A stretch of 64,000 bases of DNA, taken from assembly GCA_036768485.1 (NCBI GenBank), contig JAVLUZ010000642.1, forward strand, positions 124,001 to 188,000, read 5' to 3'. This DNA is from Mermis nigrescens. Taxonomy: Eukaryota > Nematoda > Enoplea > Mermithida > Mermithidae. The position numbers and the translations under genes are program-made. The stretch's first letter is position 1, and every line of letters starts with the position of its first letter. Below are positions 43,801 to 53,837 of this stretch, one piece after another. Below the pieces are notes generated by a model, which saw only the letters and a program-made list of their open reading frames with translations, was not told the DNA's origin and did not search any database.

Positions 43801-45075
43801 TCATTTCGGAACGAAGCGCCGGAAGCTTCTGCGAATCTCGGACCTTTTTTTGCAATTTTTGTCTTCTCAAAAATCTTTCTACATGCACAAAGCCGGTCTC
43901 GAAAAGTCTTTGAAAAATCTTCGTCGAGTACAAATTAACACTGGCTGGAAGCACAAAAATTATTAAAAAAGCATGCATAAGATAGATGAGAAGTAATAGA
44001 AAAAAATTTGTAAAAAAATTTAATTTTTCTAATTGAAACTCCACTTGTACGAGCAAGGACTTTAGAGTTTTACGTGGATTTTACGAGCCACGTTTGTGTG
44101 TACATAGTGCCCGGGCTTTCTGAGGCAAAAATAAAATAACGTTAGCGCTTTTTGCGCATTTTCCATAGAAATTCTAAAAAAATTCAATTAGAGGCATATG
44201 CGTTAGTTTCAAAGATTCGATTTGGACCGAATAAATCAACGGAGAGGCTTCACTTTCTCAACTTTTGCATATTTTTTATTCGTAAAAGAAGTAATGAGCT
44301 GTAAAAAACGTAAAAAGTGCATGCAATACGATGATGTTGCCTGACTGACTTATACAACAATTATGAAATCACGTTATGCAGGAAAGGAAACTATAGATGT
44401 AACGGTTCGAAGGTTTGGGCGGGTTCCTTGGCCACTTTTAGGAATGGTTGGTAATTGAGTCCAAACTTTGGCCAAAAATAACGAAAAAAACCTAAAAATG
44501 GACAAGAAACCTTAAGTTTTTCCAAAAATCGAGAGGGTCAAAAATTTTTCAAACTTCAGGGGATGAGGGACGACCAACTTTGGTTAGAGGGATCCCTATC
44601 CCGCTACGAAATGTATGCTGGAAACTTATAATTTAATTATCGATCGCAAACTGGAAACTCATACGATTGATTTCCGGTTGAGAAAGCTGAAAAATGCAAA
44701 TTTCACTGAAGAAAAAACACTGTATATACTTGTATAAAGAAAAATCAAAATGGCCTGGGTTTGGCACAGCTGAATTTAAGCAGATCAAAAGTGAAAACAC
44801 AATAAAAGGCGTGAATTCGACATTTTTCAGAAGTCTCACATTCACTTTCCACTCAAATTTTATAGCCTAAACTATTTAATAACTGCATAATGTCGTCATA
44901 TACATACATACATAACAATATAAAATAGAAAAAAGTCAACCGCAATTGTTTACCCGCATAACTATTTCAACCTACCGTTTGCTTTCCGACTCGAATCCAA
45001 TTTACCAATCTTCTGGCGCACATCTTCATAATTTTTGTTCGCCTCTCGCATTAATTTCCCAAAAGGCAGTGACAT
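28315..45075 (-). CDS. SPTY2D1: SPT2 chromatin protein homologue, 4 exons, with one frame break
   Basis: Exons (minus strand) 45075-44976, 43444-42925, 40382-39716 and 28816-28315 join with matching phases and GT/AG junctions. SPT2 binds histones H3-H4 and DNA and keeps nucleosomes in place during transcription. Evidence: the N-terminal motif FGKLMREANKNYEDV, a lysine/arginine/glutamate helix in exon 2 (VQSFLDKKKRQQELEAQ), the internal motif IDFSKLMQVAAKN, a long low-complexity Ser/Lys/Pro middle, and a C-terminal SPT2 domain (DEYDSEMDDFIDD, EIRRMFKYDPRKF, YMESSYSQIEKEEARSARLG) with a basic end. After removing one base the length is about 595 residues, close to the vertebrate protein (about 685). 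Exon 4 holds a single extra base in its GAC-rich stretch (near 28609). The gene is stretched by an intron of 10.9 kb. I am confident of the family, less of the gene being intact. Confidence 0.92.
31770..32745. repeat. Tandem array of ~75/120-bp units with GGCGCGAAGCGCC
   Basis: Hairpin-bearing units begin near 31811, 31930, 32049, 32123, 32250, 32327, 32501 and 32626. Each has AATTCGGCGCGAAGCGCCGG, then GAGATTTCACCTTTTTGAAA and CGCAATTTTGCATTACAAAA. Longer units add CATCAATAACAAGTAATAAA. Unit length alternates between about 75 and about 120 bp. The array ends about 200 bp before the 21-bp array. Confidence 0.85.
32950..35125. repeat. 21-bp minisatellite, about 100 units, two subtypes
   Basis: Units of 21 bp. 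To about 33735 the core is AATCGGTTGCTGGGGTC; from there the core is ATGGGTTGGCTGGTTCC followed by AAAA. The second part is much more uniform and shows higher-order blocks alternating ATGGG, ACAGG and ACAAAC starts. Because 21 is divisible by three, open frames of up to 190 codons appear on both strands (heptads such as MGWLVPK). These are in an intron and have no coding support. Confidence 0.95.
36275..36480. repeat. Diverged 21-bp repeat relic
   Basis: About nine degenerate units such as GATGGTTGTCCGGGTTCG, ACTGGTTGTCC and GTGGTTGTCCTGGGGCC, 1.1 kb from the main 21-bp array. It appears to be an older, isolated block of the same satellite. Confidence 0.65.
38289..38594 (-). mobile_element. 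Family A MITE with perfect TSD, SPTY2D1 intron 3
   Basis: Ends are CACACGTGGACGTAGG and GCCGCCCACCTATG. AATCTCAC flanks both sides, 8 of 8. The CCAAAATACC segment is expanded to four copies (38330-38410). Confidence 0.95.
39297..39612 (-). mobile_element. Family A MITE, 104 bp from the SPTY2D1 exon 3 donor
   Basis: Ends are CATACCTATAGCCAGCC and GCCGCCCATATG. The flanks GTCAGCAG and ATCAGCAG match at 7 of 8 positions. The interior has a run of AAACCAAAATACCCC units, six or seven times. Confidence 0.85.
39716..40382 (-). CDS. SPTY2D1: SPTY2D1 exon 3: low-complexity middle
   Basis: Acceptor TTAATTGTAG|A completes Gln207. It starts IRKESPERVSKVELEQKKYL, a charged helix, then becomes a Lys/Ser/Pro/Asn-rich, probably disordered region ending RPGTPPSVQ at donor CAA|GTAAGA, phase 0. 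The helix precedes the first in-frame ATG, so it would be missed by a start-codon search. The middle of SPT2 proteins is poorly conserved and basic. Confidence 0.9.
40383..42924 (-). other. SPTY2D1 intron 2
   Basis: A 2.5 kb intron. Apart from the family A element at 42627-42885, it contains G-rich and C-rich remnants near 40730-41060 and 42260-42600 that look like old elements. No exon or RNA gene is seen. Confidence 0.7.
42627..42885 (+). mobile_element. Family A MITE with perfect TSD, 39 bp from an SPTY2D1 donor
   Basis: Starts CATAATGGGTGCGGTGGCACC and ends CATGCCCAGGTGTG. CCTCTCAC flanks both sides, 8 of 8. On the gene strand it lies immediately inside intron 2. Confidence 0.95.
42925..43444 (-). 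CDS. SPTY2D1: SPTY2D1 exon 2: basic N-terminal helices
   Basis: Acceptor AATTTTAG|GC completes Gly34. It encodes HVGPDLKAVQSFLDKKKRQQ, a long Lys/Arg/Glu/Gln helix to about residue 85, a Ser/Asn/Lys-rich spacer, then QPIDFSKLMQVAAKNRDEKV near the end, matching the FxxLLRLAEKK motif of vertebrate SPTY2D1. The donor CA|GTATGT is in phase 2. Neighbouring exons fit in phase. Confidence 0.92.
43507..43943 (-). mobile_element. Family B hAT-like MITE with perfect TSD, SPTY2D1 intron 1
   Basis: Ends are CAGTTTTTTTGTACAAGG and GTACAAATTAACACTG. GCTGGAAG is present at 43499-43506 and 43944-43951, 8 of 8. It carries two GGCGCGAAGCG-type hairpins (about 43715 and 43805). It lies 62 bp from the exon 2 acceptor. 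Confidence 0.93.
44976..45075 (-). CDS. SPTY2D1: SPTY2D1 exon 1: start codon
   Basis: ATG at 45075-45073, then MSLPFGKLMREANKNYEDV, 33 codons and one base, donor AACG|GTAGGT in phase 1. The FxxLMxxA start is the conserved N-terminal signature of SPT2 proteins. The exon is on the minus strand and too short for simple open-frame detection. Confidence 0.88.
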
Positions 45076-45421
45076 TCTCGGCTTTAAAATCTTTAATGGA
45101 AGATTTTTATTTATTACACAGTGTACATTTAAACGACTATAAGCTTTGCGGTTTTCAAAAAAAAATTATCAGTGATTTGGCTACCGAAGTATTTTGTACC
45201 TATATGGCAGGAGTGGTATTTAACGGTGTATCGAATAGCAGGTTGCATTTTTAAATAGGAAACCGAAAGCTTGTGAAACAGACTAGTTGTAGTCTGAGAA
45301 TCTCCTTTCCGTTTTTTTCAAGAAACGCTTCCATGACCTAGAGAAATAGCGCGGTTTTGCCACTCTATTGCATCAGGATCACTAAGAAGCGCGCTCAGGT
45401 AGACAGGTTATATGTACAAAT

Positions 45422-45866
45422 CAGTGTTTTTTGTACTCGGCAAAGATTTTTCCCGATGTACAAAGACTTTTCGGGACCGTCTTTGTACATGTACAAAGAT
45501 TTGTTGGAAGACAAAAATTGCAAAAAAATGTCTAAAATTCACAAAACTTTTCGGCGCGCCGAAATGAGTAATTGTGTGTTCTATATATCTTTATAATGGT
45601 AGAAATTGCATTTCAAAAGGAAAAATGTCAAATTTTTCGGCGCTTCACGCCATTTTAAGACGATTCATGGTCATTTTTGCCCTTATACACCCAGAAATTA
45701 TCTAAAATACACTAACAAAAGTCGAACAACTTTGTTTTTACCACACTTAAATCGCTACTGTATTATATTACAGTACACCAAAAACTTGTGTGTGCAAAAT
45801 GTACAAAAACTTTTGGGGACCATCTTTGTACATGTACAAACGGACCTTGTACAAAAAAAAACACTG
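45422..45866 (+). mobile_element. Family B hAT-like MITE with perfect TSD
   Basis: Ends are CAGTGTTTTTTGTACTCGG and GTACAAAAAAAAACACTG. GTACAAAT flanks both sides, 8 of 8, with T at position 2 and A at position 7 as in the hAT site consensus. It lies about 350 bp upstream of the SPTY2D1 start codon. Confidence 0.95.
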
Positions 45867-47654
45867 GTACAAATAAGGACTCACTTAAGTAGAAATCTGG
45901 TCTTATATGAGGCAATATTTCAAGTTCGGTAGGTATATACCTAACTACGGAATAGTTTTACGAGAAAAGTGTAAAACAGGTTTCAGACAATACACTCTAA
46001 GTTTGCAGCTCTGATTAATGGAAAACAAAAAATAATCAAGTAAGCAGTGGTTTAAGAGAGTAGGGTGGGAACCATACACGTACAGCATGGGAATTCTGGG
46101 GCGTCAGGCCCAAATTTTTGAAAAGAGGGCGCGAGCGCCGAAAATTTGAGATTTTTGAGCCAATAATGGGCTAAAACGCTTAAAAAGGCACAATTTTTAC
46201 AACTTTTACCAACTTTTACAACAAGTCGATAATTCTGGGGGTCGCAACGCCATCATTTTGCAAGGAGGGGGTCTTGCCATTCTGGAAGGGGTCAAACCCC
46301 CTCCAAGAACACGTCCGATGGGAACGTCAATAACAAACGTAAGACAATTAACGAAATGATTAAATTGCAGGTACATACACTTAATTTTAAATCAACTGAC
46401 TAGCGACCACTATACAGCACGCAGATCCAAAGTGTGAGGCTCTTCACTCCGAATAATGCTGTTACTATTGATATTTTTTAAACTGCTCAAATCTGTTAAT
46501 TTAAAACTTGGAAAACTCTGACGTCTAGGGAATTATTGGCACCACACGCTTTTGAAAAGAATTAAAATAATTTATTTTTCAATTTAATCAAAACATCCCA
46601 TTCACTTCACATTTTGCACAAACTTTATTGCACACTTTGCGGAAAATTCTAACTTGGTTACCTGCTAGAAAACGTGGAAAAAACGGCCAATGTTGATAAA
46701 TACGACATTTGATTTCAATAAGTAAGGTTTAATGCAAATTAATGTTTTGAAATACTTTTTAACGAATCCTTCCAGACATATTCAATATGCGCAACTGGAT
46801 CTTTATAATTTCATCAAATCTAACAAAAATTCGTTATTTTTTAAGCAGCTGTGAATAAAAATTTGCGCAAACTTGCATATGTCTTAAGAACACTTTAATA
46901 CTTCTATAGAACGATGTTTTATCGAATAGTGTGAATGCGATTCTACTAGAGGACGGAATTGATCGATCGATCAGAAGATGCGCTTAGACTCAGGTGGGGG
47001 AGTATACATACGTTGATTTTATTATTTTTTACGCTTGAGAAGTTTCAGTATGGAGCTTTCCAAGAAGCAAGAATGACAGCAATTTTTTGGCAATGATAAT
47101 GAATTTGCTGATAACTTTGACTATTTCTAAGCTGAATTCGAATCGTGGATTTGGCTGATTTCGTGGAAAATTTACCGTTACGATTCAAAATTTAAGAGCT
47201 CTTTTTTCACTTTCCAGGTAGCAAAATTAGCACTTATACACTTTAACACCCACCGAATTTTTTCTATCTGTTTCAACATTAGGAATGACAAAAATTTTTG
47301 ATCACTTTTAGGATGATCTGCTGGATTCAGGACTTTAGTTTAAGCGCTATTTTTAGGTCTGCACGTAACTATTTCTGGGTCCCCCACCAAATTTTTCCTA
47401 AGTTGTTCAACATTAGTTTATATAAAAATTTTTTTATCCTTTCTCTGATACTCTTTTGGGTTCAAAACGTTAGTTTTAAGCACTATTTTGAGTAGAGCTA
47501 TACCAAGGCCACCTTTTTTTACCAGGGCCGGGGCCTGGCCGTGGCCTCGAAACACACCATATAATGTGCTTATATGACGTCTTAAGCTGGCATTTTTTAT
47601 GTAATATATGTGCCCATGCTCTTATTCTTGACATATTTCGTGATAGTAATGATT
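45867..47654. other. Intergenic, mostly unassigned
   Basis: A remnant near 46070-46320 shares GCGCGAGCGCC and TCGATAATTCTGGGG with other remnants in the window. The rest is AT-rich with no supported gene. Confidence 0.5.
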
Positions 47655-47688
47655 AAAAATAGTAATAAAATAATAAAATAATAATAAT

Positions 47689-47767
<79 letters not shown>

Positions 47768-47835
47768 GTAATAATAACAATACCAATAATAATATTATAA
47801 TAATAATATTAATAATAATATCAATATTAATAAAT
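47655..47835. repeat. (AAT)n microsatellite
   Basis: About 180 bp of AAT units with AGT, AAC and ATT interruptions. Confidence 0.95.
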
Positions 47836-48269
47836 AAAAATCATTAAAATTACTAAGATATTACGTTGACTCAAATTAAAATCATATACAGTTGGAGAAT
47901 TTCATCTGTCTCACGGTGAATATTTGTAAGTTGTTTATGATTTCATTGTTACTTCTTTCATTTGGTTTTTTAGCTAAGCAAGTGATTGCTGAAATTAAAC
48001 GGACAAAATTAAGAATTTCAATGAGGCATTGTATGAAGATTTTTGCGCTGATTTCATCTATATTTTGGCAGTTTAGATTGTTTATTGCAGGAAAAAGTCA
48101 AAAAATTAGCGCTTCGCGCGCATTATACGCATTTTGCCGTCAAAAACGTTCGAAAATTTTTAACAAATTTTTTCTCATTTCTTTTATAGTATAGGACAAT
48201 GTGAAAAGCCCTAAAACAGGTAATTTAACGGTCCCCGCCCGCTTTAATGAATTTTCAGATATCCCCCTA

Positions 48270-48890
48270 GCAAAAATGGCAGTAATTATTTGCGGTCAAC
48301 AGCAAATAATTTTTAGCGTATAGTGGAATATTATTTGCAGTCAAAAACCAGCGGCCCAGACTAAATTGAAATAATTGAGCTAAAATAATTTATTGCTGAA
48401 AACGTGACAATTACGAAGGATGCAAGAGAGAATAGAACATACGGTCAATAAAAAAACGTACAACAAAAGGCGACGAGCGAAGTCATAAAAATGAGGACTC
48501 AAGCTCGCCCTATAATAAATTTGGATAAGTCGACATCAATCAATCTAGATTTGAATATATTTAAGTTAGGGTAAGAAACTACAAAATCAGGTGGGTGATT
48601 CCAAACAGAGGATATACTTATAAAAATCGATTTTTTTTAAATCAGAAGGAACAAGTGACACTGTGCGCAATATTATTTGCAGTCTAGGCCGCTGATTTTT
48701 GACTGCAAATAATATTACACTGTGTCCCATTCTATTCACAGTCTAGGCTGCTGGTTTTTGACTGCAAATAATTTTGAAATGTGTGTGATTATTATTTGCA
48801 GTCCAAGCCACTGGTTTTTGACTGCAAATAATATTACATCGTGTGCTATATTATTTGCACTTGACTGCAAATAATTACTGCCAGGCGAAA
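48270..48890. repeat. Array of ATTATTTGCAGTC hairpins
   Basis: ATTATTTGCAGTC and its complement GACTGCAAATAAT alternate at about 48280-48345, 48670-48715, 48755-48775, 48790-48835 and 48848-48878, each pair separated by about 20 bp containing CCGCTGGTTTTT variants. The outer ends TGGCAGTAATTATTTGC and GCAAATAATTACTGCCA are inverted, so the block is probably one inverted-repeat element with internal duplications. Confidence 0.75.
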
Positions 48891-48917
48891 ATCCTGGCTA
48901 TGCCTATGGAGCAGCTA

Positions 48918-49086
48918 CAGGGTTGCCAAGTACATCTCATAAAAAAAACCTATTTTTATTTCAAACTGCATAAAAAACCTTCAAATAATGGTTAAGCACA
49001 GGCGCAAAAAAATCTCAATCGCTAAAAAATGCCTCCAACGGCCTAAAAAACTCAAAATGGTAGGAAAGACCAACTTGGCAACCCTG
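48918..49086. mobile_element. hAT-like MITE with CAGGGTTGCC ends
   Basis: CAGGGTTGCCAAGT at the left and ACTTGGCAACCCTG at the right are perfect inverses. The flanks AGCAGCTA and AGCAGCAA match at 7 of 8 positions. A related, more decayed copy (CAGTGTTGCCAGG) begins at about 49098. No coding frame. Confidence 0.85.
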
Positions 49087-50820
49087 AGCAGCAAACAGTG
49101 TTGCCAGGTCAAGATTTTGAAAACTGCCACAATTCTTGAAAACCTCTGTACAAAGTATATGGGAGCGGACCAAAAAAACTGCCACCCTGTGGTTAAGCAT
49201 AGGAGTGAAAAACTTCCAAATAATCAAGAAAGTACCAAAACGGAAGGAAAACTGCCAATCTTAGCAACCAGTGATCGGACTGAGGGTACTTTATGGGCCC
49301 TCGGCCTCAGCCGAGGCCGAGGCGACTTAAAATCGTTGTCTCGGCCGAGGCCAAGAGGTAATCGCCTGTAGGGTCACGCTTATATACCTATACACATAAA
49401 TAGTGCTCTTAGAATATTTTGTATGCACATGAGCTAGAGAATAATCGTAATATTAAACACTTTATCGAACTAAAACAAATGTTTATTGCTGTTAGCCAGA
49501 ATTCTTATTTCAATCTGATGAAGCAGATAATTCATCATCAAAATCTAGATCATCTGAATCAGAGTAAGCCTTATCTATTTCGCCTTGTTGTCGCATCAAT
49601 CGTCATCGACATCACTTTATCAGATTCTTTAAAGTCACATTATTATAGCCAATCTGCTTTGAGATGTGCTTTACAAAACTGGAGTTTTTGAAAATTAGAT
49701 ACAATCGACATTATGAAATACGAGTATAGTAAAATCGGATCGCTGAAGTAAAGAACAATGACTGAGAGAACACTACTTCAGAGAACAAAAAATTTCATGC
49801 AGTCGATTTACATACAAGTGTTTTAATGAAAGTGAAATCGAAACGCATAATTGGTATGTCAAGCAATTCATTCTTATTTTAAATAATAGTAGATTAAATT
49901 GGTGGAGAATTTATTGAATAAAGTCAGCAGCATGAAATCATCTTTAATTTAACAAGTTGCTGCTGAAGACTTGGAAAAACTAATAAAAAATATGGCTGAA
50001 ACGAAGCGTTTAAGAATTTTTTTACTATAAATAAGAAAACAGTGTCGAAGAAATAAATCAACAAACAAAATGAGCTATGTAAAGACAGAACTGCTGCCAT
50101 TGTTGTGCTCGCTTCTGCAGTAATGCATGTTTAAACACGCTTTTTCAGTTATCCACACTGGCGGATCTAGTAATTTCCTTAGGGCGTGGTTTATTGATTT
50201 TTCTAAGAACAGTCAAAAATAGGTTCAAAAATTTGCCCGTAGCGGGCGAAATAGCGTTTGTTTCGTTGTTTTACATTGTATACTTTTACATGAAATCATA
50301 CCTTTTACATAAAATCACTTTTGACGTAATATTTTTTCTAAAAATCTTAGAATTTCCGACAATTTTGTGCGAAAAAATCATTAAATTTCTTTGACTTTAC
50401 AAATTACAAATTACAAATTTTATTCGCTAATCCGACAACAAACCAAGTAACATTAGTACATTGATATGTAACGAGAAAAAAAGATGAAATATAAACATAC
50501 ACAGAAAGACAAGTCAATAAAATACATAGTCTTGGAAAGCGGAATAACGCAAAGGCGAGTACGATAAACTGCGCTTATTTACGCCCCTGGATTGAATAAA
50601 AGCGCCAGAAAATTTGTGAAATTAAGGCGGATGAGCGTCTAGAAGCATGACTTACTGCTTGATTTCCTGTATTTATAGCATTTGATGCGAAAAATCGAAA
50701 TTTCTAATTGAAAATATAAGAAAACTATGCGAAAATAGCTGTTTCTGCAGTTGAAATTGTTTTGAAACCTACCATGGACAGAAAATGGCTTCCAGGTCGC
50801 CAAGATAGTAAATAAATGTT

Positions 50821-51324
50821 GGCATCCGTGTAGGTGATTCACAATGTAGTTGAGATAACCACGTTATAAGTACGTATACAGCAAGTGTTATCCGGTGTAA
50901 GCTGCCACCTAACTGGTTCGATTTAAGGCGACTGACCAAATTTCGGTGTCAGCCTTTAAAATATAGCCCAAGTAATGGGATACAACTCACGTCCGCTCGC
51001 TTTGCTCGCTCTGCTCGTCGCATCCCATTACTCAAGCTTATTTTAAACGCTGGCACCAACATTTTGGTCAGTCCATGATACTAAGCCTAAGCCTAATCAG
51101 CTGGTAAACCAATGCAAAACATTACGAATACTTTGCATTCTTTATGTCGAAATAAACCAGTGATAGTCGATTGGTTATGGTTCCGGCCTTTGGAACAAGA
51201 GGTCCACGTTTCGAATCCGACTGCCAGCAACTTTCTCTCGTTTCATCAAATGCTACCGACTGCACACACACGCCCTTACAATATGACTATGTTAATACAT
51301 ATTTGAACCAGCTACACGAATGCC
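50821..51324 (+). mobile_element. Family E element, copy 1, with tRNA-like core
   Basis: Ends are GGCATCCGTGTAGGTGATTC and CAGCTACACGAATGCC. The flanks TAAATGTT and TAAATGTC match at 7 of 8 positions. It contains a long palindrome (about 50929-51075) and a tRNA-like stretch (about 51155-51230) with TAGTCGATTGGTTATGG (A-box-like) and GTTTCGAATCCGACT (B-box-like). Confidence 0.8.
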
Positions 51325-51648
51325 TAAATGTCATTAATTCGAGAAATGATGGTCACTGACAGCCAAAATCATTGCGAATTACATATCCATTCTTTATCTC
51401 GCCGAATATTTTGGTCAATAGGGCGGCCGCCCCCCCCTCCCTGCCCCCCTTAAATCCGACCCTGGTCATCCAATTCTGTGGTTGGTAATATGACGGAAAC
51501 TGCACTGTACTTTCCTATCCATTTACGCGAGCATGAGATTTAAAACTTAGTCATCATATGAACATCAATTGGCACTTTGCTGTATGTAACTTAGTGTAAG
51601 TGCGTACGCGCCTAAACCATAAGAAAAGCCAATAGGTAAAAAACAGCC

Positions 51649-52198
51649 GGCATTCGTGTAGCTGGTTCACATATGTATTAACATTGTCATATTATAAGGG
51701 CGTATGTGTGCGGTCGATAGCATCTGAGGAAACGAAAGAAAGTTGCTGGCAGTCGGATTCGAAACGCGGACCCCTTGCTCTAAAGTCCAGAACCATAACC
51801 AATCGACTAACGCTGGTCAATTTCGATAAAGATTGCAAGGTATTCGTGATGTTTTGCTGGTTTACCAGCTGATTAGGCTTAGGCTTAGTATCATGGACTG
51901 ACCAAATGTTGGTGCCAGCGTTTAAAAATAAGCCTGAGTAATGGGATGCGACGAGCGGAGCGAGCGAAGCGAGCGACGCGAGTTGCATCCATTACTAGGC
52001 TTATTTTAAACGCTGGCACCAACATTAATTGATCAGTCACATGAATCTACTAGAAAAATCTGATGACTGCCTTATTTATTTTCGACTTGACTCAAATCAT
52101 ACCAGTAAGGTGGCAGCTTTCACCGGATATTACTTGCTGTATACGTGCATCATAACGTGGCTATCTTAATACATATGTGAACCAGCTACACCAATGCC
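51649..52198 (-). mobile_element. Family E element, copy 2, perfect TSD
   Basis: Starts GGCATTCGTGTAGCTGGTTC and ends GAACCAGCTACACCAATGCC. AAACAGCC flanks both sides, 8 of 8. The tRNA-like stretch (about 51745-51820) and the palindrome (51905-52026) are inverted relative to copy 1. GG-starting ends with an 8-bp TSD could also suit Merlin-type elements. Confidence 0.85.
51905..52026. repeat. Long palindrome inside family E copy 2
   Basis: AATGTTGGTGCCAGCGTTTA on the left pairs with TAAACGCTGGCACCAACATT on the right, and pairing continues through AATAAGCC and AGTAATGGGATGC, about 45 nt per arm. The centre is GCGAGCGAAGCGAGCG-rich. A matching palindrome lies in copy 1. Confidence 0.9.
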
Positions 52199-52384
52199 AA
52201 ACAGCCCTATGTACTGCAGATGCATTCTAAATAGTTAATATTCAATGGATTTATTGAACTTAATCAAATTTGATTTTAGCCCTCAGCGCCTCGGCACTTT
52301 TCAGCTTCGCCCTCGGCGCCGAAGCCGAGGCTCCAAAATACGTTGAGCCTTGCCGAGGCCGAGGCCTTGGTCCGCCGATCACTG

Positions 52385-53265
52385 CTGAAAACACAAACAA
52401 GCAGCAAAGCATAGTACAGTAAATATTAGAACTATACCTAATCATTCATCAAATGTAACCTTTGCACGAGTATACTTTTGATTGAAATAACACGATAGAG
52501 TTCACTCTTTCCGTAACAATATTTTCCAGATTGGTTCTCTGCAACAGCTTACAGTCCGTTTCAAAGTAAGGTGATTCAAAGCAGTAAAGATTCAGCCAAT
52601 CTGCTTTTGAGCTTTCATCCAGTTGGCGATCGTATTGAATTTAAAGTGTCATCCTATGATAAGCTGAATAAGTGACTTTCATCTTAGTTGATTGACCAGC
52701 TATAGTCTATCCCATTCCAAACGGCCCATTTTTGGCTGAAAACGTATTACTTTAACGGATTTTCACTGCACAAGTGGCATCGTCAAATATGCTCTCGTAA
52801 GAACTGGTTGCTTTGAATTCTTCTTTCTGATGTTTAATGTGCTCTGCTTGACATGTGGCGCATCTAACAGACTGCCGCAACAACCTAGCTCCAAAAACTA
52901 ATATCCTTATTACTGTAGCGCTCGATTTTTCCCTTGCTCGACGGACTCGGTAGCAAATTTTTTCATAGATTTGACATGCGGAGCGATGAAAGATTCGGGT
53001 AAGGAAAACGGTTTCTCGTGCGCTTTCGTGCGCTTCGTTAAAAAAGAACTAATGTAGGTACCTATATCTTTATTTGGTGTGCTTATGACGTTGAGAAGAA
53101 GACACATACGAGCATACAGGTAACGTTAACTGCCTCAAAATTTGCATTTTCCAAATCTTTGTTCAATGGAGACAAAACTCGATTCGTGCGTTCTATCCAG
53201 AGCGGGTCTAAAGCGGGTGGAGGGAAGGGGGGCAACCCGTAAATCATACTAGTGTTTTCCCCGGT
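52385..53265. other. Intergenic with fragments of MITEs
   Basis: TATAGTCTATCCCATTCC at 52701 is a family D-like end, continuing CAAACGGCCCATTTTTGG as at 62220. TTACTGTAGCGCTCG and GATGAAAGATTCGGGT (52910-53000) match the interior of the element at 55410. No gene is seen. Confidence 0.5.
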
Positions 53266-53316
53266 GGGAGAAACGTTTCTCCCATCAAAATTTTCTCGAG
53301 GGAGAAACGTTTCTCC
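53266..53316. repeat. Twin palindromes GGGAGAAACGTTTCTCCC
   Basis: A perfect 18-bp palindrome at 53266-53283 and a 16-bp copy at 53301-53316, separated by 17 bp. They stand at the start of the 60-bp satellite, whose TTTCTCCC motif is half of this palindrome. Confidence 0.85.
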
Positions 53317-53820
53317 GGTGTGTTTACCTATTCTTATCATGGTTTCGCCGTTTCTCCGTTTCTCCCAGGCTCCCGGTGTTTGCCTATGCTTATCATGGTT
53401 TCGCCGTTTCTCCCGTTTCTCCCGGGCTCCGGGTGTGGTTACCTATGCTTATCATGGTTTCGCCGTTTCTCCCAGTCTCCGGGTGTGGTTACCTATATTT
53501 ATCATGGTTTCGCCGTTTCTCCCGTTTCTCCCGATGTGGTTACCTATGCTTATCATGGTTTCGTCGTTTCTCCCATTTCTCCCAGGCTCCGGGTGTGGTT
53601 ACCTATGCTTATCATGGTTTCGCCGTTTCTCCCGTTTCTCCCAGGCTCGGGTGTGGTTACCTATGCTATGATAGTTTCGCCGTTTCTCCCAGACTCCGGG
53701 TGTGGTTACCTATGCGTATCACGCTTTCGCCGTTTCTCCCAGGCTACGGGCGTTGTTACTTATGATTGTCATGGTCCAGGCTCCGTGTGTGGTTACCTAT
53801 GCTTATCATGCTTTTTCTTT
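53312..53820 (+). repeat. 60-bp tandem repeat, about 10 units
   Basis: Units read GGTTACCTATGCTTATCATG, then GTTTCGCCGTTTCTCCC once or twice, then AGGCTCCGGGTGTG. Spacing is 49-60 bp. The unit keeps all three forward frames open, giving spurious frames of up to 191 codons. Confidence 0.92.
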
Positions 53821-53837
53821 CTCCCTATCTTTTTCAT

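Larger units (their letters stand above)
49268..52384. mobile_element. Candidate composite element bounded by CAGTGATCGG
   Basis: CAGTGATCGG begins at 49268 and CCGATCACTG ends at 52384. Just inside each end is a GCCGAGGCCGAGG-rich palindrome (49310-49355 and 52290-52375). It encloses two complete family E elements. The flanks match poorly (4 of 8) and no transposase frame is seen, so it may equally be two solo ends. Confidence 0.4.

Noticed and set aside
49268..49371. GC-rich palindrome as a tRNA or terminator
   Set aside because: CCTCGGCCTCAGCCGAGGCC folds, but there is no cloverleaf, and the eukaryotic context makes a bacterial-type terminator meaningless.
51155..51230. A genuine tRNA gene
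   Set aside because: A- and B-box-like motifs exist, but the acceptor stem does not pair, position 33 is not T, and it sits inside a TIR element, so I describe it as tRNA-like only.
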